NCBI GenBank assembly: GCA_900547615.1
Contig: URHH01000002.1
Span: 1-60,766, forward strand
Reading direction: 5' to 3'
From: an uncultured Blautia sp.
Lineage (GTDB): Bacteria; Bacillota; Clostridia; Lachnospirales; Lachnospiraceae
DNA: 60,766 nucleotides
Shown here: one piece after another, positions 1 to 7,303 of the stretch
Position numbering within the stretch: the first letter of the stretch is position 1
Layout: the number at the start of each line of letters is the position of its first letter
Translations under genes and position numbers: made by a program
The notes under the pieces: generated by a model
What the model was told of the DNA's origin: nothing
The model's database searches: none
What the model saw: the letters and a program-made list of their open reading frames with translations, nothing else

Positions 1-131
1 CGAGTCGCCCAGCGTTCTGCCTGGTTTAAATACTGCGTACAGTAGAACCCGTAATAAAAGTCCTTGTTATATTTCGCTTTTCGCACTTCCGGGTATTCTA
101 CTATGTCTGTACTCCCATGATATAAAATCAT
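1..131 (-). CDS. DUF3990-family protein, N-terminal part (gene cut by window start)
   Basis: Minus-strand reading from an ATG at 131 gives MILYHGSTDIVEYPEV... followed by DFYYGFYCT and QAERWATR, open to the window edge. The YHGS start, a glycine/phenylalanine-rich FYYGFYCT segment and an AERWA helix are the pattern of DUF3990 proteins, which are grouped with the ADP-ribosyltransferase-like clan (family knowledge). AAGGAG lies about 6 bases before the ATG, which supports the start. The ATG overlaps the stop of the preceding frame in an ATGA arrangement, so translation is probably coupled. Only about 43 residues are visible, so the catalytic C-terminal part cannot be judged. A toxin-like or DNA/protein-modifying role is inference only. 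Confidence 0.7.
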   Translation of the reverse strand, partial: MILYHGSTDIVEYPEVRKAKYNKDFYYGFYCTQYLNQAERWAT

Positions 132-211
132 ACCGCTTCTCCTTCAAAAAATTTCAGCTTGTTATTACTTATAAATTCACTATACGCCTCTTCCCTCGAT
201 AAGTCAATCAT
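128..211 (-). pseudogene. short in-frame tail of an upstream gene coupled to DUF3990
   Basis: The frame ending in TGA at 128-130 overlaps the DUF3990 start as ATGA. From an ATG at 211 it encodes 27 residues, including DLSREEAYSEFISNNKL and a KFFEGEAV end, and stays open back to a stop at 251-253. Composition (Glu/Lys/Phe/Ile, helix-like) and the coupled stop look like the C-terminus of a real protein rather than chance. No ribosome binding site precedes the ATG. I read it as the 3' remnant of a gene whose 5' part was lost; a genuine tiny leader ORF is the alternative. Family not recognised. Confidence 0.45.
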
Positions 212-280
212 AATTATTTTTTCAAATTGAATTTCATTGAAGTTTTTGAATCAATCACAAAAATATATTATACTTACCAC

Positions 281-305
281 GTCGGGTAAATCCGCGGATT
301 GAAAT
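281..305 (+). repeat. single CRISPR-repeat-like sequence (type I-C style ends)
   Basis: A 25-base stretch begins GTCGGG and ends CGGATTGAAAT. Type I-C repeats (usually 32 bases) characteristically begin GTCG and end GTGGATTGAAAT. The inner part is too short and only TCCGCGGA can form a small palindrome, so it would be a degenerate or deleted unit. No second copy lies within the window and it is oriented opposite to cas3. It may be chance; its position beside cas3 is what makes it notable. Confidence 0.3.
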
Positions 306-333
306 AATGATATTCTTTTTGAAATTTAAAGTC

Positions 334-372
334 AAAAGCGGTGACTGCAGTCTGTCTGCACTCACCGCTTTT
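334..372. terminator. bidirectional hairpin after cas3
   Basis: AAAAGCGGTGA at 334-344 is exactly complementary to TCACCGCTTTT at 362-372. The stem continues inward with one mismatch to a 5-base loop. The flanking A and T tracts allow termination in both directions. It lies 9 bases beyond the cas3 stop. Confidence 0.85.
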
Positions 373-380
373 GCTTTCTG

Positions 381-2519
381 TTACCAAAACAATGCCATTC
401 CATTTTCTATATTTAAGTCCAACCCGAATTCTTCTGTATATCTCTCCTTATCCTTCAACTCATAAAAATCATTTATATTTTCTGCCACCAATTCTATCAT
501 GCCTGCATCTTTCATTTTTTCTATTACATCATCATAAAGAGTAACAGAATACTGCCCCGCTTTTCTCATACTTGTTTTTGTAAAGCCCTGATATTTCAAC
601 TGCTGCAGTAAATCCTGCGCTTCCTCTTCTACTGGAATGAAGACTGTCTTCGTATCATTTTCAATCATTTTAAAATCTTCTGCCACTTTTAGAAAATTAC
701 ATTTTATCCCCTTAAATTGCCCCATAATATTCTTTTTATCAAGCTCACTGCTTTTTAAATGATACAAAAATTCAAAATATTCTTCTATTGTTTCCAGAGC
801 CGAAATGTCTTTTCCATCTGAAACCAGTGTTTTTGCTGCATCAATTTGTTTTCTCTGTCCCAAAATCCTTTCCTGTTCTTCAAATTGAAAGACATAAACA
901 TTACTGTCTTCCAGAGAACGTTTTCCTTCTCTGTTACATCTTCCAGCTGCCTGAATCACAGAATCAACACCTGCAAGCTGCCTGTATACCGAATGAAAAT
1001 CAAGGTCAACCCCGGCTTCCACAAGACTGGTAGATAGAACAAGGCATCTTTCCCCGGCATTTAAACATCTCCTTACTTCCTCCAGCACACGCTTTCTATG
1101 TTTTGGGTACATAGATGTAGATAAATGAAATACTCCCTGTCCTTTTAACGCTTGATACAACACCTGCGCCTTCTTTTTTGTATTTACGATACAAAGAGCC
1201 TGATATTCTTCTGACAGCTTTTCAATTAAAGCTTCCTCTGATATTTTATCAAGATTTTGAAATGTAGTTCGTTTAAAAAATCTAAACTGCTCTTCCAGTC
1301 TCGGACAAAGTTCATATGCCGGTATTCCGCTTTGAAAAAAAGGCTGCAGCGCAGGCTGTGTTGCTGTACAAAGCACCACGCTTGCCTCAAAGCTGTTTAC
1401 CAGCTCTTCTATCATGGCCACACATGGCTTTAAATAATCTGTAGGAAGCATTTGTACCTCGTCAAATATGACAACACTGTTCGCAATATTATGAAGTTTT
1501 CTGCATTTTGAAGATTTGTTTCCAAACAAAGACTCAAAAAACTGCACATTTGTGGTAACTACAACTGGTTTATCCCAGTTTTCCGCCGCAAGCTTCATGG
1601 GATTCCATTCTTCTGAATCTCCATAGTCTACATTGCAATGATTTTCCAATACATTTTCATCTCCCAGAATACTCCGGAAAATTTGTGCGTTTTGCTCTAT
1701 AATACTGGTATAAGGGATTACATAAATTACTCTGTCCATATTATTATGGACGGCATGACGGAGAGCGAACGCCAGTGAAGCTACTGTTTTTCCGCCTCCT
1801 GTGGGCACAGTCAAACGAAAAAGACCCTTTTCTCTTTTTCCCGCTTCCAGACAGTTTCTTAAAATCTCCGTTCTTCTTCCATTTACTGTATCTATCTCTT
1901 TATTCAACAGCCATTTTGCCACATATTTCTCAAGCTTCTGAAGAAGAATCTCTATGCTTTCACCTGCATCACGCTTTATTTGTCCGTTTTTCATAAAAGC
2001 TTCTGTATCAAGAAAATCCGCATCTACGAGACAGGAATATAACATTCTTATAAAAACACTCAATGCAAAATCGGGATTTTTTGTTTCTCCATATTCAATA
2101 GGTACTGTTGTCACCTTCGGAATTTCTATTTCATCTTTATATACAGAATAATCTTTTAATGATTTTTTCATTTTTCCCATTATAGTAGCTTCCGAACCAC
2201 CGTCCTGAGAACTTCCGTAATTGGGCAAACCGGCATGATGACCTGCAATACAGTAACTCATAACAGGATAAATACCCCCTGTTTCCATGCACACCTTTGC
2301 ACCGGCAGTTGAATGATCAATCCGCTCATTTCCGTTTTCTCTTATTTTGTGTTGAAATTCCACACTATACTTTCCTATATCATGAAGATACCCGCAGCAA
2401 TATCCCCACTCTTCTTTTCCAAATTTTTTGGCAAATTCTGCACTGAGCTTCGCAGTTCCCTGTAAATGTTCCTTTACAGTTTGTTCCCTTCCGCCTTCAA
2501 GATGGGCAATATATTTCAT
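381..2519 (-). CDS. cas3: CRISPR-associated nuclease/helicase Cas3 (type I-C-like), solitary
   Basis: 712 residues with an N-terminal HD nuclease and a superfamily 2 helicase. Visible HD motifs are LHDIGK (H46-D47), DHS (D68-H69) and GHH (H94-H95). Helicase motifs are PTGGGKT (239-245), DEVQ (353-356), CTATQ (384-388), EAGVD and QAAGRCNR (523-530). In type I CRISPR systems this protein is recruited by Cascade to nick and degrade target DNA. The start at 2519 is chosen because GAGGGGAG sits just upstream; an ATG-less extension to 2558 has no such site. The C-terminus ends naturally and no frameshift is seen. Type I-C assignment rests on the N-terminal pattern (HLEG...KEHL...AKLSAEFA) and length. 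Unusually, cas5, cas8c, cas7, cas4, cas1 and cas2 do not follow it within the 380 bases that remain. Confidence 0.93.
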   Translation of the reverse strand: MKYIAHLEGGREQTVKEHLQGTAKLSAEFAKKFGKEEWGYCCGYLHDIGKYSVEFQHKIRENGNERIDHSTAGAKVCMETGGIYPVMSYCIAGHHAGLPNYGSSQDGGSEATIMGKMKKSLKDYSVYKDEIEIPKVTTVPIEYGETKNPDFALSVFIRMLYSCLVDADFLDTEAFMKNGQIKRDAGESIEILLQKLEKYVAKWLLNKEIDTVNGRRTEILRNCLEAGKREKGLFRLTVPTGGGKTVASLAFALRHAVHNNMDRVIYVIPYTSIIEQNAQIFRSILGDENVLENHCNVDYGDSEEWNPMKLAAENWDKPVVVTTNVQFFESLFGNKSSKCRKLHNIANSVVIFDEVQMLPTDYLKPCVAMIEELVNSFEASVVLCTATQPALQPFFQSGIPAYELCPRLEEQFRFFKRTTFQNLDKISEEALIEKLSEEYQALCIVNTKKKAQVLYQALKGQGVFHLSTSMYPKHRKRVLEEVRRCLNAGERCLVLSTSLVEAGVDLDFHSVYRQLAGVDSVIQAAGRCNREGKRSLEDSNVYVFQFEEQERILGQRKQIDAAKTLVSDGKDISALETIEEYFEFLYHLKSSELDKKNIMGQFKGIKCNFLKVAEDFKMIENDTKTVFIPVEEEAQDLLQQLKYQGFTKTSMRKAGQYSVTLYDDVIEKMKDAGMIELVAENINDFYELKDKERYTEEFGLDLNIENGMALFW

Positions 2520-2591
2520 ATGCACACTCCCCTCACATAAGTCATATACACACTGCACAATTATTTTAGTTTTTTCATACTTTTTTGTTTA

Positions 2592-2620
2592 ATTATACCC
2601 ACTCTACAGCTTATGGACAA
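2592..2620 (-). promoter_or_regulatory. sigma-A-type promoter of cas3
   Basis: On the minus strand TTGTCC at 2620-2615 is followed after 17 bases by TATAAT at 2597-2592, about 70 bases before the cas3 ATG. It implies cas3 is transcribed separately from the GPP34 gene upstream. Confidence 0.65.
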
Positions 2621-2640
2621 GAGATTTTTATTTATTCTTT

Positions 2641-3306
2641 CTACTGATACATCGCCCCGGAATTTATTGTATTCTGAAAATTAAAATTCTTTATCCTGTT
2701 TACATACGGCTCCATGTCTTTCCAGATCTCCGTATGACGACACTGTTCTATCATTTTTCTAATCCTTCCTCTCTCCTGCGCAGAGAAATATTTCTTCAGA
2801 ACGCCTGAAAGAAGCAGCATCTGCACAAGAAATGCCGTATCTTCATCTGGAACTTCCCGGTTCATAGCTTCCCTGAATGCCCTTACAACTTCTTCTGTCT
2901 CTTTTTCGCATAAACTGATTACTCGTCTCTGTCGGAATATTCCTTTTTTCACCTGTACTTTTATCATCTGTCTCTGCACCAACGATTCCTGTAAATCATC
3001 AACCAGAAGCTTTATATTCTTCTGAGAAGGGCTGCAGCAGTAATAATCCAGCCATTTCGTTATGTTTTTTGAATGCTGTTTTATATTTGTATACATTTCT
3101 TCCAGACCTGTATAGTCTGACGGGAGAGGTTTACAAACTGCCAGTCTGCCGTTTTTCTCCTTTTCGACGCAGCCGGACTGTAAAAGTCCGTAAATTCCCC
3201 CAAGAACAATCCCCGCGCTATTTTGAGGCAGGTAAATATCCGTATGTTTTCCTGCTGTATAATAAAAAAGAACCATATATGTTTCTGAAAGCGTTAATTT
3301 TTCCAT
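2641..3306 (-). CDS. GPP34/GOLPH3-like family protein
   Basis: 221 residues beginning MEKLTLSETYMVL, with a predicted leucine-rich helical fold and the segment LGGIYGLLQSGCVEKEKNGRL. This resembles the start of the GPP34 (Golgi phosphoprotein 3) domain: an LTLPEE-like opening, then a small-residue helix and a strand with charged turn. In eukaryotes the family binds PI4P; in bacteria the role is unknown, so no function is claimed. The ATG at 3306 has GGGGTGA about 8 bases upstream; a GTG at 3318 with GAGGA before it is an equally possible start, only 2 bases after the stop of the AraC gene. The two genes are therefore almost certainly cotranscribed. Confidence 0.6.
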   Translation of the reverse strand: MEKLTLSETYMVLFYYTAGKHTDIYLPQNSAGIVLGGIYGLLQSGCVEKEKNGRLAVCKPLPSDYTGLEEMYTNIKQHSKNITKWLDYYCCSPSQKNIKLLVDDLQESLVQRQMIKVQVKKGIFRQRRVISLCEKETEEVVRAFREAMNREVPDEDTAFLVQMLLLSGVLKKYFSAQERGRIRKMIEQCRHTEIWKDMEPYVNRIKNFNFQNTINSGAMYQ

Positions 3307-3320
3307 ATTCTGTCTCACCC

Positions 3321-4199
3321 CTATTCCTCAAATGCCAGATTTTCAGGATAATCCGGATATTCTTTCTGTATATCAAAATCTGTCACCGGAATACTTCTGT
3401 CTACCTCCTGAAAAGATACGTCGTCCAGCCATACACGCCCTTTTCCAGTTAAAAGAATGCCGATATTAATAAGCTCCGTCTCTTCCGGTACGTCCAGAAC
3501 GCAGGAATAAAGATTCCAGTTTGCCGTACCTTTAATGGGACGGTTCTGCATATTGTCCAGCTTCAGGGTCACGCTGAATTTTCCGTCCAGGCGCAGCCAG
3601 AGTCCTGCCCAGCCCTCTACTTCCAGCGTTTTCACAAAAGCAGAAAAGCGAACTCTTTTCCCAAGAAATTTTTCTGCTCGAAACTGCTGCATAATTGTCG
3701 CATATTCATCTGGTGCAAATTCTTCTTCCTCAGACTGAATAAACGCAGAGGCAGTTCCTGTGTGAAAAACAGTGCGGTCAATCCCTGTTTTGTATTTGTC
3801 CGGTGCTGTTCCTGTAATGAGCCAGTGTTTAATTTCTGTGTTCCTTTTCATGTTCATACCTCCATTTGTAAGATTTTTTAACGCTTTTCGATACTGCCCC
3901 GGCGGCAGGCCATAAACCTTCTTGAATGCTCTTGTAAATACCTCCTGAGATTCAAAACATAAGTACACGGCAATATCAAGAATACGTATGTTGGTGTTAC
4001 GAAGAAGAGACGAAGCTTCTGCCAGTCTTCTTTTTTGAATATACTCATATAAATTAAGCCCTGTTTCTCTTTTGAAAACTCTCTGAAAATGATATTTTGA
4101 AAATCCTGCAGAATCTGCTATCTCCTCCGTTCTGATTTCTTTATTCAGATTATTTTCAATATAATTCATTGCTTTTTTTATTTCTTTTGTATATTCCAT
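3321..4199 (-). CDS. AraC-family regulator with C-terminal jelly-roll-like domain
   Basis: 292 residues. The N-terminal ~105 carry two helix-turn-helices of the AraC type (EIADSAGFSKYHFQRVFK and the VFTRAFKKVYGLPPGQYRK signature). Residues ~115-280 form a beta-rich domain with AGLWLRLDG, DNMQNRPIKGTANW, and GRVWLDDVSFQ, a pattern found both fused to AraC domains and alone, resembling carbohydrate-binding-module jelly rolls. Placing the DNA-binding domain first with the sensor after it is the reverse of many AraC sugar regulators. AGGGAG precedes the ATG by a few bases. It probably regulates itself and the GPP34 gene immediately downstream; the ligand is unknown. Confidence 0.85.
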   Translation of the reverse strand: MEYTKEIKKAMNYIENNLNKEIRTEEIADSAGFSKYHFQRVFKRETGLNLYEYIQKRRLAEASSLLRNTNIRILDIAVYLCFESQEVFTRAFKKVYGLPPGQYRKALKNLTNGGMNMKRNTEIKHWLITGTAPDKYKTGIDRTVFHTGTASAFIQSEEEEFAPDEYATIMQQFRAEKFLGKRVRFSAFVKTLEVEGWAGLWLRLDGKFSVTLKLDNMQNRPIKGTANWNLYSCVLDVPEETELINIGILLTGKGRVWLDDVSFQEVDRSIPVTDFDIQKEYPDYPENLAFEE

Positions 4200-4386
4200 T
4201 TTGACTCCCTCCTTACATACCCCAGTATATCAAATGGAACTATGTCGGATTTGACCATTTGTGCTTTCATTGCTCGCCCGGTTCAAAAAAACCCCAGCAT
4301 TTTCCAGGACTGAACTCATCAGGAAAACCAGCTGTTCAGCACAGCTTTACTCTTTTCCACTACGTATCCGCTTCCTCCTCTTTCCT

Positions 4387-4533
4387 TTACATCTTCTGTC
4401 TGTAGTATGTGATTCCGCCGCATATGACCGCGCCTGCTGCTGCCAGTTCCATAAACAGCAGCACTCTTTTTAAGCGGTGTTTTCTGTTGTGCCTTCCTGT
4501 TTTCTTTTTATTATATTTATAAAGATTATTCAT
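4387..4533 (-). CDS. small single-pass membrane protein, 48 residues
   Basis: ATG at 4533 preceded by AGGAGAAA with 8-base spacing. The product starts MNNLYKYNKKK, has a strongly basic N-terminal half (about 14 Lys/Arg/His in the first 23 residues) and then a hydrophobic stretch LLFMELAAAGAVICGG before ITYYRQKM. This fits an N-in, single transmembrane topology. It stands alone in the gap between the AraC gene and the aldo/keto reductase, which otherwise holds no recognisable gene (4200-4386 and 4534-4782 show nothing else firm). I do not recognise the family. The ribosome binding site and topology make it more likely real than chance. Confidence 0.55.
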   Translation of the reverse strand: MNNLYKYNKKKTGRHNRKHRLKRVLLFMELAAAGAVICGGITYYRQKM

Positions 4534-4782
4534 AAAAAATTTTCTCCTGTGCACATTTCGGATTTAGATGTCAAAAGATACCGACATCTGATTTATAGAA
4601 TATTATATCAGCCGGATTTTGTTGTAAAGCTGATTTTTCCCTGTATTGGCATCTTCTCTTTTTTTATAAAAATGCAAATACTGCTGTAACTTTTCCGCAG
4701 ATATGTTAAAATATAGTAGGTATTTTTCATACTGCAATGTGTAAAAACATGAAAATATTAGTATCAGGAGGTTGACTTACTT

Positions 4783-5910
4783 ATGGAATACCGCAAATTT
4801 GAAAAACTGGGGGTTTCTCCTTCTCTTCTGGGATTTGGCTGTATGCGTTTTCCCTTAAATCCAGATGGCTCCATCTGTGAAGAAGAGGCGGAAAAAATGG
4901 TGGATACGGCAATCCAGGCAGGCGTCACTTATATTGACACCGCGTATCCTTATCACAATGGAGACAGTGAACCGTTTCTCGGACGCATTCTGAAAAAATA
5001 TAGCAGACAGGATTATTTTCTTGCTACAAAGCTGCCCATCTGGAATGTAAAAACACAGGACGACGCAAAAAGGCTTTTTGACGAGCAGTTAAAACGTCTT
5101 GATACCGAATATGTGGATTTTTATCTTCTCCACTGCCTTGATAAGGAAAAATGGCAGGCTGTGCTTGACCTTGATCTTATCCCTTACTTTGAAGAACTGA
5201 AACGTCAGGGAAAAATCCGCTTTTTCGGCTTTTCCTTCCATGACGATTATGAAGTCTTCGAAAAAATCGCCACTTACCGCAAATGGGATTTCTGCCAGAT
5301 CCAGTACAATTATGTGGACACAGATATTCAGGCGGGTGATAAAGGCTATGCGCTGACAGAAAAGCTTGGCATTCCCCTTGTTATCATGGAGCCTGTAAAA
5401 GGCGGTTCTCTTTCTTTCCTTCCGGACGATCTTGCAGCCTCACTGAAGGCAGAACACCCTGACAGCAGCATTTCTTCCTGGGCGCTTCGCTGGGTGGCAG
5501 ACAAGCCAAACGTAAAAGTTGTTTTAAGCGGAATGTCCACTATGGAACAAGTGGAAGATAATTTACATACCTTCAGCGATTTTGAACCGCTGACAGAAAA
5601 AGAAGCGGCTCTTATCGCCAAAACAGCAGAAAGCATAAAAAAACGGACCAAAAACGGCTGTACCGGCTGCGCCTACTGTATGCCCTGCCCTTTCGGAATC
5701 GATATACCAAAAAACTTCCGCATCTGGAATGACCTTGCAAAGTATGGAAATAAAGAAAAAGCAAAACAGGCATTTTTCAGGGATTTAAGCGCTGCTGCAA
5801 GAGCAGATCAGTGCAAAAAATGCGGAAAATGCGAAACCGTATGTCCTCAGGGAATTTCCATACGGAAAAATCTTGTAGAGGCAGCAGAGGATTTAAATAA
5901 ACTAAAATAG
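4783..5910 (+). CDS. aldo/keto reductase with C-terminal ferredoxin-like domain
   Basis: 375 residues. The catalytic tetrad of aldo/keto reductases is visible: D52 and Y55 (IDTAYPYHNG), K83 (ATK) and H117 (LLHC). The C-terminal ~85 residues carry two cysteine clusters, C293/C296/C299/C302 followed by P, and C344/C347/C350/C354, typical of 4Fe-4S ferredoxin domains in anaerobe members of this family. It likely reduces an unidentified carbonyl substrate with NAD(P)H, with the clusters linking to ferredoxin-type electron flow (inference). CAGGAGG lies before the ATG. The MATE transporter follows 34 bases later in the same direction, so the two may form an operon. Confidence 0.93.
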   Translation: MEYRKFEKLGVSPSLLGFGCMRFPLNPDGSICEEEAEKMVDTAIQAGVTYIDTAYPYHNGDSEPFLGRILKKYSRQDYFLATKLPIWNVKTQDDAKRLFDEQLKRLDTEYVDFYLLHCLDKEKWQAVLDLDLIPYFEELKRQGKIRFFGFSFHDDYEVFEKIATYRKWDFCQIQYNYVDTDIQAGDKGYALTEKLGIPLVIMEPVKGGSLSFLPDDLAASLKAEHPDSSISSWALRWVADKPNVKVVLSGMSTMEQVEDNLHTFSDFEPLTEKEAALIAKTAESIKKRTKNGCTGCAYCMPCPFGIDIPKNFRIWNDLAKYGNKEKAKQAFFRDLSAAARADQCKKCGKCETVCPQGISIRKNLVEAAEDLNKLK

Positions 5911-5944
5911 CATTCAAAATACTTTTTATCGGAGGCTTAATCAC

Positions 5945-7303
5945 ATGAGTGCAAATTCTTCAACACTTATGACAAAGGGTCCTATCTGGAAAAAAATCAT
6001 AGCCTTTGCCATTCCCCTTTTTCTGGGAAATCTTTTTCAGCAGTTTTATAACACGGCTGACTCCTTGATTGTAGGAAATTTTCTGGGCAGCAGCGCCCTT
6101 GCCGCTGTCAGCTCCTCAGGAAGCCTTATCTTCCTTATGGTAGGCTTCTTTAACGGTCTTGCTGCCGGCGCCGGAGTTGTTGTTGCCCGGTATTTTGGCG
6201 CAAAAAAATATGACATGGTACAAAAAGCGATCCATACCATTGTCACACTTGGTTTTCTCTTCGGTATTTTACTTACCTTTATCGGGGTTGTGGCAGCGCC
6301 GCAGATCCTGGTACTGATCGGAACTCCTGCCGAAGTACTGCCAAATTCCCTTGTATACTTCCGCATATATTTCTGCGGTTCTCTTGCATTTGTTATGTAC
6401 AATTTCATGGTAGGAATCCTTCAGGCAGTCGGTGACAGCAGACACCCTCTTATGTACCTGATCATTTCCTCCCTGACAAACATTGTACTGGACCTTGTAC
6501 TTGTGGCAGGCTTTGGTTTCGGCGTTGGCGCCGCCGCTGTTGCAACTATTGTTTCCCAGTTTTTAAGCGCAGTTTTATGTCTGCGCCACCTTTTGAAAGC
6601 TCCTGCGGAATACAGAATCTCTTTCTCCAGGCTGAAGATTGACGTTTCTCTTCTGAAGCAGATCCTTTCAAACGGTCTTCCTTCCGGACTTCAGAACTCT
6701 ATCATTGCCCTTGCAAATGTAGTAGTTCAGTCCAATATCAACAAATTCGGACCTATGGCTGTAGCAGGCTGCGGTTCTTACAGTAAGGTTGAGGGCTTCG
6801 CCTTTTTGCCCATCACCTGCTTTGCCCTGGCTCTTACAACTTTCATCAGCCAGAATCTCGGTGCAGGAGAATATAAAAGGGTAAAAAAAGGCGCTGCATT
6901 CGGAGTCATCTGCTCTGTTACTGCAGCGGAGCTTGTAGGCGTGATCATTTATATTTTCTCACCCTACTTTATCGCTGCCTTTAACAATACGCCGGAAGTA
7001 TTATCCTACGGCGTTGCACAGGCTCATACAGCGTCCCTTTTCTATTTCCTTCTTGCATTTTCACACTGTATGGCAGGAATTTTCAGAGGTGCGGGAAAAT
7101 CCACAGTCCCCATGTTTGTTATGCTTGCATGCTGGTGCATTATACGTGTCACCTACATAACTATAACTGTGCGTTTTATTCCTGACATACGTGTTATTTT
7201 CTGGGCTTATCCACTTACCTGGTTCTTAAGCTCCGTTACGTTCATTATTTATTTCTTCCGTTCCAACTGGTTGAAAAACCTGGAAGCGGCAAAAAATAAT
7301 TAA
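5945..7303 (+). CDS. MATE-family multidrug/toxin efflux transporter
   Basis: 452 residues, hydrophobic throughout with about 12 membrane segments in two repeats. The N-terminal pattern GPIWKKIIAFAIPLFLGN, FYNTADSLIVG and the internal QNLGAGEYKR match the MATE family (Na+ or H+ coupled exporters in the cytoplasmic membrane). CGGAGG precedes the ATG. Substrate cannot be inferred; coexpression with the upstream Fe-S aldo/keto reductase hints at export of a metabolite, but that is speculation. Its stop codon overlaps the stop of the convergent feoAB gene by 4 bases. Confidence 0.95.
   Translation: MSANSSTLMTKGPIWKKIIAFAIPLFLGNLFQQFYNTADSLIVGNFLGSSALAAVSSSGSLIFLMVGFFNGLAAGAGVVVARYFGAKKYDMVQKAIHTIVTLGFLFGILLTFIGVVAAPQILVLIGTPAEVLPNSLVYFRIYFCGSLAFVMYNFMVGILQAVGDSRHPLMYLIISSLTNIVLDLVLVAGFGFGVGAAAVATIVSQFLSAVLCLRHLLKAPAEYRISFSRLKIDVSLLKQILSNGLPSGLQNSIIALANVVVQSNINKFGPMAVAGCGSYSKVEGFAFLPITCFALALTTFISQNLGAGEYKRVKKGAAFGVICSVTAAELVGVIIYIFSPYFIAAFNNTPEVLSYGVAQAHTASLFYFLLAFSHCMAGIFRGAGKSTVPMFVMLACWCIIRVTYITITVRFIPDIRVIFWAYPLTWFLSSVTFIIYFFRSNWLKNLEAAKNN

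Noticed and set aside
281..333. A CRISPR array
   Set aside because: Only one repeat-like unit is present, with no regularly spaced second copy, so no array is called.
4297..4328. CTGATGAG...GGAAAA on the minus strand resembling a hammerhead ribozyme core
   Set aside because: The segment between the two core parts gives at most a 3-bp stem II, and no cleavage-site helix arrangement fits. It is most likely chance.
1..4600. Prophage or insertion sequence carrying the cas3 region
   Set aside because: No integrase, transposase, terminal repeats or attachment-site duplication can be seen within the window.
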